This document shows positions 25,886 to 34,038 of a stretch of DNA of 64,000 bases, piece after piece. The DNA is from Caldilineaceae bacterium (lineage in GTDB: Bacteria > Chloroflexota > Anaerolineae > Caldilineales > Caldilineaceae): contig JAJDTL010000034.1 of NCBI GenBank assembly GCA_022827195.1, forward strand, positions 1 to 64,000, written 5' to 3'. The notes below the pieces were generated by a model, which had not been told where the DNA came from, made no database searches, and was given only the letters and a program-made list of their open reading frames with translations. Position 1 is the first letter of the stretch; each line of letters begins with the position of its first letter. A program made the position numbers and the translations under genes.

Positions 25886-28417
25886 ATGAAAGCCGTAGTC
25901 ATGGCCGGCGGTGAAGGCTCCCGCCTGCGGCCCCTCACCATAGGGCGCCCCAAACCGATGGTCCCCCTCGTCGACAAACCGGTCCTCGGCCATATTCTCG
26001 ACCTGCTCAAATATCACGGCATCACCGAGGTCGTCATTACCCTCCAGTACATGCCCTCCGTGATCCAGGACTTCTACGGCGACGGCAGCAGCCTCGGCCT
26101 CGACATCCAGTACGTCGTCGAAGAGATGCCCCTCGGCACTGCCGGCGGGGTCAAAAACGCCGCCGTTCACCTCGACGATACCTTTCTCGTCATCAGCGGC
26201 GACGCGCTGACCGATTTCGACCTGCAGGCCGCGGTCGAACACCATCACCGCAGCGCCGCGCTCGCCACCCTCACCGTCTACTCCGTTCCCAATCCGCTCG
26301 AATACGGCGCAGTTGTCAGCGACGCAAACGGCCGCATCACCCAATTCCTCGAAAAACCGGACTGGGGCACCATCCGCTCCGACCGGGTCAACACCGGCAT
26401 TTATGTCCTCGATGCCGCCGTCCTCGACTACATCCCCGACGGCCTCCCCTACGACTTTTCCACCGAGCTGTTTCCCGACCTTCTGCGCAAGGGCCAGCCG
26501 CTCCACGCCTACATCGCCGAAGGCTACTGGTGCGACGTCGGCACCATCGGCGAGTATATGCGCGCCAACGCCGACCTGATCAGCGGCAAAGTCTGGCTGC
26601 CCCAGCCGTTCGGGCAGACCGCGCCGGACGCGCCCCCGATCGAACGCGGCGCTCTCATCCTCGGCGAAGACGTCGAAATCGCCTCCGACGCTCGCATCGA
26701 CGGCCCCGTCTATCTTGGCAACGCCGTCAAAATCAAGGAAGGCGTCACGATTCAAGGGCCTTGCGTCGTCCGCGACTACACCGTTGTCGACCGCTTCAGC
26801 CGCCTCGATCACTGTGTCGTCTGGCGCAACACCTATATCGGCGAGACCTGCGAGCTCCTCGGCGCCATCGTCTGCCGCCAGTGCAGCCTCAAAAGCGGCA
26901 CCATCGCCTACGAAGATGTCGTCATCGGCGATAACTGTGTGCTCGACGAGAACTGTGTCGTGCATCCGGACGTCAAACTATGGCCCAACAAGCGCATCGA
27001 AGCCGGCGCGGTCGTACGCGAGAGCATCATCTGGGGCAGCCGCGGCCGCCGCTCCCTCTTCGGCAGCTCCGGCGTCAGCGGCGTCGTCAACGTCGACTTT
27101 ACCCCCGAATTCGCCGCCAAACTCGGCAGCAGCCTCGGCGCCACCCTCCCGCGCGGCAGCTACGTCGCCATCAATCGCGACTCGCACCGCAGCTCCCGTA
27201 TGCTTATTCGCGCACTCATGAGCGGCCTCTCCAGCGCAGGCGTCGATGTCTGGGACCTCGGCGAGGTGCCCGTTCCCGTCGCCCGCCACTTCGTCCGCAA
27301 CCACAGCAACGCTGCAGCCGGCGTCCACATCCGCCTCAGCCCTCTCGACCCCCGCGTCGTCGACATCCGTTTCATCGACAGCCAGGGCGTCGATCAGAGC
27401 CGGGCCGACGAGCGCGCCGTCGAACGCAGCTTCTCGCGCGAAGATTTCCGTCGCGCCTTCCTCGACGAGGTCGGGCAGATCGACTATCCCACCGACCCCA
27501 CCCAGCACTATATCGAGAGCTTCCTGGCCTGCGTCGACCACGACAGCATCCGCGCCGCCTTCCCCCAAGCCCATCCCCAACTCGTTATCGATACCTCCCA
27601 CGGCCTCGGCGGCGACACGCTGTCGACAATTCTCGGCCGTCTCGACGTCGACTATCTGCCCCTGAACGAGCCTATCCAGGGGGCCCTGCGCGACCAGTTC
27701 CGCCACCAGCTCCAGCATCTGGCCAAAATCATGGGAGTGCTCGATGCCGGCGTCGGCGTCAAGCTCGATGTCGGCGGCGAGAGGATCTTCCTCATCGACG
27801 AGAGCGGCGCCGTGCTGGACGATCTGACCGCGGCGCTGCTCCTGCTCGAGCTGGCCATGTACGCCAACCCGGGCGCTAAAGTCGCCCTGCCCGTCGTTCT
27901 GCCCCGCGCCTTCGAGGCCGTCGTGCAGCGGCATGGCGGCCAGGTCGTCTACACCCGGAACGACCTGCGCGACCTGATGGCCGCCGCCGCCGGCGACCTG
28001 CTCTTCGCCACCGACGGCGCGGGCCATTTTATCTTCCCCGACCTGCAACCGGTCTCCGACGGCCTGCTGGCGACCGTGCGTCTGCTCGAGTATCTAGGGC
28101 TCCGCCAGGCCGCGGTCAGTGACATCGTCGCCGGTCTGCCCAGCTTCTTTGTGGCGCACCACAGGGTCGACTGTCCGTGGGAGTCCAAGGGCACGGTGAT
28201 GCGTCTGCTCAATCAAAGTTACCAGGGAGAGGGCGCGGTCAACATCGGTGGCCTGAAGATAGACCTCGGCGCCGAAGAGTGGGTTCACATCGGCCCAAAC
28301 CCGGAGCGGCCCCTGTTCGAAATACGCGCCGAAGCCCGCGACCCCGAGCGCGCGACCGCCCTGGTCAAGGAGCACGGTGATCAGCTTTTGCAGTGGATAG
28401 TCGCTAGCGAGTCTTAG
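25886..28417 (+). CDS. Mannose-1-phosphate guanylyltransferase fused to a degenerate phosphomannomutase-like domain
   Basis: 843 residues. Residues 1-~235 are a nucleotidyltransferase ([29 protein letters not shown]), and ~250-370 a left-handed beta-helix with hexapeptide repeats. From ~380 onward there is a phosphohexomutase fold. In that last part all four active-site loops are altered by eye: the TASHNP loop reads RLSPLDP, the DGDGDR metal loop reads DVGGER, the GEMSGH sugar loop reads TDGAGH, and the RPSGTEP phosphate loop reads HIGPNPE. The first domain should make GDP-mannose (or another NDP-sugar) for surface glycans; the second is probably regulatory. It follows the SCO1664 gene by 69 bp. 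Confidence 0.9.
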   Translation: MKAVVMAGGEGSRLRPLTIGRPKPMVPLVDKPVLGHILDLLKYHGITEVVITLQYMPSVIQDFYGDGSSLGLDIQYVVEEMPLGTAGGVKNAAVHLDDTFLVISGDALTDFDLQAAVEHHHRSAALATLTVYSVPNPLEYGAVVSDANGRITQFLEKPDWGTIRSDRVNTGIYVLDAAVLDYIPDGLPYDFSTELFPDLLRKGQPLHAYIAEGYWCDVGTIGEYMRANADLISGKVWLPQPFGQTAPDAPPIERGALILGEDVEIASDARIDGPVYLGNAVKIKEGVTIQGPCVVRDYTVVDRFSRLDHCVVWRNTYIGETCELLGAIVCRQCSLKSGTIAYEDVVIGDNCVLDENCVVHPDVKLWPNKRIEAGAVVRESIIWGSRGRRSLFGSSGVSGVVNVDFTPEFAAKLGSSLGATLPRGSYVAINRDSHRSSRMLIRALMSGLSSAGVDVWDLGEVPVPVARHFVRNHSNAAAGVHIRLSPLDPRVVDIRFIDSQGVDQSRADERAVERSFSREDFRRAFLDEVGQIDYPTDPTQHYIESFLACVDHDSIRAAFPQAHPQLVIDTSHGLGGDTLSTILGRLDVDYLPLNEPIQGALRDQFRHQLQHLAKIMGVLDAGVGVKLDVGGERIFLIDESGAVLDDLTAALLLLELAMYANPGAKVALPVVLPRAFEAVVQRHGGQVVYTRNDLRDLMAAAAGDLLFATDGAGHFIFPDLQPVSDGLLATVRLLEYLGLRQAAVSDIVAGLPSFFVAHHRVDCPWESKGTVMRLLNQSYQGEGAVNIGGLKIDLGAEEWVHIGPNPERPLFEIRAEARDPERATALVKEHGDQLLQWIVASES

Positions 28418-28583
28418 GCAGCTGCCGCAGCCTCACCCCAACCTTGGTATCCCTCCCGGCATCAATTTCTGCATCATACTGTACACCTGGAAAGAATGCG
28501 TTTTCTGGGAGATTCTGCACTCTCGTACTGATCCGCACCCAGACCCGCAGCCGGTGGCTACTGGCATAGTTCCCGGTGCTGTC
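28418..28583 (-). pseudogene. Truncated duplicate of the SpoIID/LytB gene 3' end
   Basis: On the minus strand this encodes GNYASSHRLRVWVRIST followed by ENAFFPGVQYDAEIDAGRD. It matches the last ~50 residues of the intact SpoIID/LytB gene (GNYTSSHRLRIWVRIST, ENAFLPGVKYDAALEAGRD). Upstream, the similarity stops near 28590. It has no start and no rest of the protein, so it is a relic. The repeat also includes the final ManC-fusion codons (LQWIVA). Offset between the copies is 738 bp. Confidence 0.85.
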
Positions 28584-28790
28584 CTCCTTTGCACGCGTCA
28601 TCAGCTCGAGTCGAGAAGACACGGTCGTCTAGTCGTTTCCGCTGGAGGACGTACTGCGGCCGCGTTGGCTAGGGCCGCTGACCTCGGTTGGCCTGCAATC
28701 GGAGATGTTCGTTGCCTTCGTGCCGGCGGCAACAGGTCCAAGGGTTTTCGGGCCGAGGCTGTTCGTTAACTGGCAATAGGCGACTACCGT

Positions 28791-28819
28791 TTGGCGATTG
28801 TGCACAAATGTGCTAATCT
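28791..28819 (+). promoter_or_regulatory. Promoter giving a nearly leaderless zinc-finger mRNA
   Basis: TTGGCG (28791-28796), 17-bp spacer, extended -10 TGC-TAATCT (28811-28819). Transcription should start at ~28826, directly at the ATG (28827). The 12 bases ACAAATGTGCTA here are identical, and identically placed, in the promoter at 54669. Confidence 0.6.
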
Positions 28820-28826
28820 TGGGTGT

Positions 28827-29138
28827 ATGGAAAAACAACGATGCAGTGTCGAGGGGTGTCAGAAACCGGAGCTGGCGAAGGGGCTGTGCTCGATGCACTA
28901 TCACCGGGTGCGGCGAACTGGTCTGGTCGGGGGTGCGTCAGCGCGCACGTGCGATGTACCTGGCTGTGCCAAGGGGCTGTGCAACATGCACGCGACGCGC
29001 GAGTATCGGAAACAGAAAGCGGCTGAACGGCCGCAAATAGGAACTCAGAATACCTGCGGCCAACACCCTACTCGATCTCTCGCGGCTATGCAGTGCGAGT
29101 TTCGATTTCCGATTGTCGGTTGTTCCTGCAGTGGATAG
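28827..29138 (+). CDS. Small two-zinc-finger protein
   Basis: 103 residues. The start MEKQRCSVEGCQ is chosen because the promoter ends just before it; no ribosome site is visible, consistent with leaderless translation. It has two C-x4-C-xn-C-x2-H units: Cys6, Cys11, Cys21, His24 and Cys42, Cys47, Cys52, His55. The second lacks five loop residues. The YHRVRRTG after the first unit is typical of small zinc-finger proteins seen near HNH nucleases and in phages. It sits inside a 738-bp tandem duplication, and its C-terminal ~40 residues may be out-of-frame relic sequence. Confidence 0.6.
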   Translation: MEKQRCSVEGCQKPELAKGLCSMHYHRVRRTGLVGGASARTCDVPGCAKGLCNMHATREYRKQKAAERPQIGTQNTCGQHPTRSLAAMQCEFRFPIVGCSCSG

Positions 29139-29170
29139 TCGCCGGCGGGTCTTAGGCAGCGCCAGCTGCC
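29126..29170. repeat. Second copy of the ManC-fusion 3' end (direct repeat unit)
   Basis: CTGCAGTGGATAGTCGCC at 29126 onward, then GGGTCTTAGGCAGC, repeats the end of the ManC fusion gene (28390-28420) including its stop codon. The repeat runs on without a break into the intact SpoIID/LytB gene end. It marks the right edge of the 738-bp tandem duplication. Confidence 0.85.
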
Positions 29171-31915
29171 CTACTCCCCAACCTCAGAATCCCGCCCGGC
29201 TTCAAGCGCGGCATCATACTTTACGCCCGGAAGGAATGCGTTCTCCGAGAGGCTCTGCGATTCGGTACTGATCCGCACCCAGATCCGCAGCCGGTGGCTA
29301 CTCGTGTAGTTCCCCGCATTGTCTTTGGCCCAGTAGCGGATATTGTGAATGCCGCTCTCGGAGACGATAAACGGCTCGCTGTACAGCTTGACGGGACCGT
29401 CGTTGTGCACGTACGCGATACCCCACACGCCGCTGGTCGCGTCCTCGGCTTCAATCGTGACAGTGACAGGCCCGCTGAACAGCACCCGTACCGAAGGTGT
29501 CGGCGTGGCCTCAGCACTCCCGTTCGAGGTAGTTCCGGTTGTCGTCAGCACCGCCGACGCCTGCACAACCGGCGGTGTCCGGTCAACCCGCAGCTCACCG
29601 GTCTCGCTCTCCCCCTGCAACCCCGACCGGTCCTTGGCCTGGAATTTGACGCTGTACGTCCCGTCGGCGATGTCGGCCAGCGAGGCCGACAGCTTCTGCG
29701 CCGCCAGCGGGTCGTTGGGCTTGGTGAAATGGGCCGTCTTCGACTCGTCGTCCAGCAACATAAGGCCGCTGCTTGCGTCCAGCCCACTGTTGTAGTCCTG
29801 CACCGGCACGGCAATCAGCACCGGCACCTTCGTCCACCAGCCGTGCAGATTTTCGATATCGCCGAACTCCGGCGGCTGTTCACTGCCATATTCGATCTCG
29901 CGTGTGACGGCCGGGCTGGCGTTGCGCGCCGTATCGAACGCGATCGCCGATACCGTCGACGTGCCGCTGTGCGGCAGCGGCCAATCGATCCGCCCTTTCG
30001 ATATGTTCTGCAGCTGCCACAACTGGATCCGGTCGAGCGCCAAATCCGTGTCCCCGTGCCATTTTACCCGGAACTCCAGCCCCTCGACCGGCTCGAAAAG
30101 ATGAAAATCAACCGGGATCTCGACGTATTCGTCCGTATCGGAGAAATCGCTCGGCCAGATGTCGCGCAGGCCCAAACGCAAGGTCCCGCCCTTGTCGGTC
30201 ACATCCAGCTGGGCAATCGGCTGGTCCGGCAGAATATTGTCATCGCCGTCATCCTCAGGCTCGCCGATCCGCAGCCGGAACAGCGCCCGGTAGGTGGCAT
30301 TGTGCGGAACGTCCTTCGTGTACGGGCCGTACCACCAACCCGCCTCGTGGTCGTCCGCACGCGCCTCCCGCGCCCGGTTGCCGTCCGCCTCCGCGTCATC
30401 GATATCCTCACCGGTCGTCGTGTGCAGGTTCTCCCCCTGCCAGACCCAATTGTTGCTCAAGCCGATGCGCGATCCCTGTTCGGGTACCGCGACCGTCAGC
30501 GTGGCCCGCTGCACCTCCACTGCCGTCGGCGCGGTGAACGTCGGCGCGTCCGGCGCGTCCCAGTCGATCTTCAGGGCGACCTGTTCCTGCTGGCTGTTGC
30601 TGAGCGACAGCGTAGCCGTCAGCGTGCCCCCGCTCGTCAGTTCCGTGCTGCGCAGCCATACGCCGCTGAGCGGCAGCGTATCCGGGCCGGGATCAATGTT
30701 GACATTGCCCGACAGCGGGCTGCGCGGCACAAGCGAGCCCCAGCGCAGCCCGCCCGACGGCAGATGCCCGCTAAGCGGCAAGCCGGTGAACCCGCCGAGT
30801 GCCTGGCTCGGCTGTCGGGCGTTCTGCAGCGTAACGTCGGTATAGTAGTGGCCCAGAATCTGACGGTAGGTCTGCCCCATCTTCGCCCGCCGCACGCCGC
30901 CCCACTGGCTGAGTCCGTAGCCATGCCCCCAGCGCACTTCCCCCAGCCCCGTCTCGTCCGGCACAGCCTGCAGATAGGCCACTGCCGGGTTCGTCAGCGT
31001 CGGATGGCTGTTCTTCGCGCTGTACATTGCGATAATCGGCGCGCCCGTGCTGTCCTTGCCGTATGCCAGATACTGGCCCGACGTCGCGCTGACCGCCGCA
31101 TCGGTCGAAGCGTAACGTCCGTTGCACATCATCTGAAAGTTGGCCCAATCCGTCACGTCATAGTAGCGCCGTCCCCGCAGAATCTGGTACCAGGCATAGG
31201 TACGCGTCGCCACGCTCTGGGCCTTCAACGCCGCCTCCGGCCACGAAATCGGTACTTCCGCAGGCACCGAGCGCGCCACATACTCCTCGAACGGAATGAC
31301 GTCCACCTGCCAGTCCGGCACGCTGCGGCAGTTGTTCTCAGGGTGATGCGCCACTCGAATCGTCGCCGGGTAGGTCAGCGTCGCCGCCTCAATCCCCTCC
31401 CGCGTCGACGGATTGTCATCTTCCAGACGAGCTTCTTCCTGGATGATCGACCCGTCGCCCGCATCGTAAATCGCCGAGCGGCCGCTCTGGGCATCGATCT
31501 GGTCGAAACGCAGACGGTTGCTGCGGCCCGTTTGCCAGCGCGGGTTGTGGCCGGGAATCCGCTCGCGCACGCGGCCCGTCGCACGTTCAATCAGATAGAT
31601 CTCGGCCAGTCCAATCGTCTCCGTACCGGCGGGCACAACCGTTATCGCCATCAGCGTGCCGTCAGGGCTGATGCGCGGCGTGCCGAAATGTGTACCCGTC
31701 CGCTCCAACACAACCTGCCCGCCAACCCGCAGAGTCGGCGCATTGGGCGGCCCGCCAACCTCGATATCGCCCGGCAGCTCGGTGTCACCCTCGCCCGCCG
31801 CTGCAGGCATCAGCGACGGCGCCACCTGTGTGCCGACAATGTAGAGGCAGACACCGAACAATGCGATGAGAAGGCCGACGAAGAGCAGGCGGCGGATCGA
31901 AAACCCTGAAAGCAT
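29171..31915 (-). CDS. SpoIID/LytB domain protein with Ig-like tail, membrane-anchored
   Basis: 914 residues from ATG 31915 (MLSGFSIRRLLFVGLLIAL), which puts a signal-anchor at the N-terminus; an in-frame GTG lies at 31975. Residues ~60-150 look like beta-propeller or TolB-like repeats. The SpoIID/LytB domain (~185-370) has VIPFEEYVARSVPAEVPISW, ALKAQSVATRTYAWYQ and WGHGYGLSQWGG. The C-terminal half holds repeated beta-sandwich segments (ADGTYSVKFQAKD-like, RDNAGNYTSSHRLR). SpoIID proteins are lytic transglycosylases acting on denuded glycan; here the role is probably cell-wall remodelling in a non-sporulating cell. Convergent with the ManC fusion. Confidence 0.88.
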   Translation of the reverse strand: MLSGFSIRRLLFVGLLIALFGVCLYIVGTQVAPSLMPAAAGEGDTELPGDIEVGGPPNAPTLRVGGQVVLERTGTHFGTPRISPDGTLMAITVVPAGTETIGLAEIYLIERATGRVRERIPGHNPRWQTGRSNRLRFDQIDAQSGRSAIYDAGDGSIIQEEARLEDDNPSTREGIEAATLTYPATIRVAHHPENNCRSVPDWQVDVIPFEEYVARSVPAEVPISWPEAALKAQSVATRTYAWYQILRGRRYYDVTDWANFQMMCNGRYASTDAAVSATSGQYLAYGKDSTGAPIIAMYSAKNSHPTLTNPAVAYLQAVPDETGLGEVRWGHGYGLSQWGGVRRAKMGQTYRQILGHYYTDVTLQNARQPSQALGGFTGLPLSGHLPSGGLRWGSLVPRSPLSGNVNIDPGPDTLPLSGVWLRSTELTSGGTLTATLSLSNSQQEQVALKIDWDAPDAPTFTAPTAVEVQRATLTVAVPEQGSRIGLSNNWVWQGENLHTTTGEDIDDAEADGNRAREARADDHEAGWWYGPYTKDVPHNATYRALFRLRIGEPEDDGDDNILPDQPIAQLDVTDKGGTLRLGLRDIWPSDFSDTDEYVEIPVDFHLFEPVEGLEFRVKWHGDTDLALDRIQLWQLQNISKGRIDWPLPHSGTSTVSAIAFDTARNASPAVTREIEYGSEQPPEFGDIENLHGWWTKVPVLIAVPVQDYNSGLDASSGLMLLDDESKTAHFTKPNDPLAAQKLSASLADIADGTYSVKFQAKDRSGLQGESETGELRVDRTPPVVQASAVLTTTGTTSNGSAEATPTPSVRVLFSGPVTVTIEAEDATSGVWGIAYVHNDGPVKLYSEPFIVSESGIHNIRYWAKDNAGNYTSSHRLRIWVRISTESQSLSENAFLPGVKYDAALEAGRDSEVGE

Positions 31916-32020
31916 AAAAGCAGAGGCTGGTGGTACGTCTTTGGTCGCCAGAGGCCGGTGACGGATACCATTCACCGACCGCTAACCACTATTGTAACAG
32001 GTACGCGAAATAATTCGTAT

Positions 32021-32049
32021 TTGGCTTTGCGGAACGTGGGGGGTACAAT
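32021..32049 (+). promoter_or_regulatory. Promoter of the tsaE-CBS operon
   Basis: TTGGCT (32021-32026), 17-bp spacer, TACAAT (32044-32049), ~95 bp before the GTG start at 32145. Same -35 and -10 as the promoter at 21231-21259. Confidence 0.7.
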
Positions 32050-32144
32050 CGCGAGCGCAAGAGGGTATTTCGGTTCGCAGACCCCGACTTCGGCCCGCCG
32101 CACGACGACGCACCCGGCGCCGGGCAGGTTCAGAGACCACCTGG

Positions 32145-32921
32145 GTGAACGACGGTCACAGCCTCCTTTCTGATCAGGAAATAACGCCGCAAACTCACCC
32201 TTCAGGGTCATCTACCGATCAGATCAAATCCTCTTCTCCGCTGGAAACAAAGAGCTTCGGCGAACTGCTGGGTCAGACGATAATCGAGCAGAAAAAACGG
32301 TCGCCTCACGCCTCGCAATCGGTCGTCATCGGTCTGGTCGGCGACTTGGGCGCCGGCAAAACGACTTTCACACAGGGCCTGGCCCGCGGACTGGGCCTGC
32401 AATCACGCATCACCAGCCCTACATTCACTCTGATCAACGAGTACCTGGCCCCCGCGCATGACCTGCGCCTCTTCCATGTCGACAGCTACCGTCTCGCAGT
32501 CGATCCCGCCCAACCGCCCAACCCGGCGCCGGACCAGGCCGGGCCGGATGACGCCCTCGCGCTTCAGCTCTACGGGCTGGGCGTAGATGATATCTTTGAT
32601 CCCGTCGAAGATGGACCGTCCGCCCCAGAGGGAGGGCCTCCGCAATCCGCCATGACCCACGTCGTTGCCATCGAATGGGCCGACCGTATCAGCGATCTGT
32701 TGCCGGATGACCGCCTGACGCTCCGTTTCGGCAGCTTCCCGAACAGGCAACGGGAAGGCCAGGTCGCAGCCGCAAATGAGCGGACCTTGCGCTACTGCGC
32801 CGGCGGTCCATCCAGCCGCGCCCTGCTGGCCGCGCTGCAGACCGCACTCGCCCGTTCGCGGGAGGCATCCCCGCCGCCCGCCCCCGACCACTGCCGCGGA
32901 GGCGCCCATGCCCCCCGATAG
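32145..32921 (+). CDS. tsaE: tRNA threonylcarbamoyladenosine biosynthesis ATPase TsaE
   Basis: 258 residues from GTG. The Walker A motif [20 protein letters not shown] is at ~65-84, then [18 protein letters not shown] and the family motif VAIEWADRI. TsaE is the ATPase that drives TsaB/TsaD to make t6A in ANN-decoding tRNAs. It is clearly longer than the usual ~150 residues. There is a ~55-residue polar N-terminal extension, a Pro/Gly-rich insertion of ~40 residues between DSYRL and the IEWADR strand, and a ~40-residue tail. The tail overlaps the next gene by 14 bp. TsaB and TsaD are not nearby. Confidence 0.9.
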   Translation: MNDGHSLLSDQEITPQTHPSGSSTDQIKSSSPLETKSFGELLGQTIIEQKKRSPHASQSVVIGLVGDLGAGKTTFTQGLARGLGLQSRITSPTFTLINEYLAPAHDLRLFHVDSYRLAVDPAQPPNPAPDQAGPDDALALQLYGLGVDDIFDPVEDGPSAPEGGPPQSAMTHVVAIEWADRISDLLPDDRLTLRFGSFPNRQREGQVAAANERTLRYCAGGPSSRALLAALQTALARSREASPPPAPDHCRGGAHAPR

Positions 32922-33333
32922 CAGCCAGGTCCAGCACTGGATGACCCCCAACCCCCATACCTGCCACAGCGAGGACTCTCTCGCCGATGCACGCGACCTC
33001 ATGGCCGAGTATCGTTGCCGCCGCCTCCCTGTCGTCAATGAAAGCGGCCACCTGATCGGCATCGTCAGCCTCGGCGATCTGCGCCAGGCCGCGCCCTCCA
33101 CCGTCTCGACCCTCAGCCTCTTCGAAATCAACTATTTCTGGGCCAAACTGCCTGTCAGCGACGCCATGACCCCCGACCCGGTCACCGTCGCGCCCGACAG
33201 TTCCATCCATACCGCCTGCCGCTTCATGCTGGAAAACAGAATCGGCGGCCTACCCGTCGTCGCCGACCGCAAAGTCGTCGGTATCATCACCACCACCGAC
33301 CTGCTGCGTTTCGTCGTCGAGCACTCTTCCTAG
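32908..33333 (+). CDS. CBS domain-pair protein 1
   Basis: 141 residues. ATG 32908 ([16 protein letters not shown]) has GGAGG ~6 bases before it and overlaps the end of tsaE, so it is coupled. Two CBS motifs are at ~8-58 (VQHWMTPNP, RLPVVNESGHLIGIVSLGDL) and ~75-135 (VSDAMTPDPVTVAPDSSIHT, GGLPVVADRKVVGIITTTDL). There is no attached effector domain, so it is a stand-alone nucleotide sensor that likely binds AMP, ATP or c-di-AMP. A second such protein follows after 38 bp. Confidence 0.9.
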   Translation: MPPDSSQVQHWMTPNPHTCHSEDSLADARDLMAEYRCRRLPVVNESGHLIGIVSLGDLRQAAPSTVSTLSLFEINYFWAKLPVSDAMTPDPVTVAPDSSIHTACRFMLENRIGGLPVVADRKVVGIITTTDLLRFVVEHSS

Positions 33334-33371
33334 CCTGGTTGCCCCCGGGCCACTGTTCTATGGAGCCAACA

Positions 33372-33839
33372 ATGCATAGCAGACCGGTAAGCGAGATCAT
33401 GAGCGCGCCTGTCCTCACCATCGAGCCGGACGCGCTGGCCGCAGACGCCGCCAGGCTGATGGAGGAAAATCGGGTGCGGCGCATCATCGTCGTCGACCAG
33501 GACGGCTATATCTGCGGCATCGTCACCGACGCAGATGTGCTCGAAGCGGCCACCGCCGAAAGAGCCATCAACCCCTACGATCCCGGCTTCGAAGAGGAAT
33601 GGCTGTCCGTGCGCGATGTCATGACCGCCGAGGTCATTACAATCGAGCCCGAGGCCGTCATCGGCCAGCTGGTCGAAAAGTTCATGGAGATCAAGATCAG
33701 CGGCATCCCCGTCGTTCAGCCCGCAGGCCCGCGCGGCGGGCACCTTCTTCCCATCGGCATCGTCACCGAGACCGACATTTTTCGCCTCATCAGCGAGGCC
33801 TGGCGCGCCGACGAAGCTTCGCATACCACTGATCAATAA
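33372..33839 (+). CDS. CBS domain-pair protein 2
   Basis: 155 residues. ATG 33372 (MHSRPVSEIMSAPVL) is preferred: GGAG lies 7 bases upstream. CBS 1 covers ~4-60 (RRIIVVDQDGYICGIVTDADVL) and CBS 2 ~80-145 (VRDVMTAEVITIEPEAVIGQ, SGIPVVQ, PIGIVTETDIF). The spacer between the CBS units is longer than in the previous protein, so they are not recent duplicates. Probably the last gene of the tsaE operon. The target enzyme or transporter is unknown. Confidence 0.9.
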   Translation: MHSRPVSEIMSAPVLTIEPDALAADAARLMEENRVRRIIVVDQDGYICGIVTDADVLEAATAERAINPYDPGFEEEWLSVRDVMTAEVITIEPEAVIGQLVEKFMEIKISGIPVVQPAGPRGGHLLPIGIVTETDIFRLISEAWRADEASHTTDQ

Positions 33840-34038
33840 GGGGATTCTACAGCTCTACTCTATTCGCTGCGCGGGACCGGGGCCAACTCCTCGTTTCGAC
33901 CCCATCCGAGTTCAGCACGTGCCCAAGGTCCAAATACCCGCGCCGCTGAAACTGTCGAACTTGGGTCCCGGTCAACTCTTGCAGGTTTGTGTCCCCGCTT
34001 CCTGTCGACACGACAAAAGATTCACAGGGTAGTGAAGA

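Noticed and set aside
25082..26965. A 627-codon minus-strand open frame across SCO1664 and ManC genes
   Set aside because: It crosses two clear genes, is Asp/Gly/Val-rich as shadows are, and has no ribosome site or domain.
29103..29335. The 200-bp direct repeat as a terminal repeat of a classical transposon
   Set aside because: The repeat contains the ends of two host genes, so it is a duplicated host segment rather than transposon ends, and no transposase is present.
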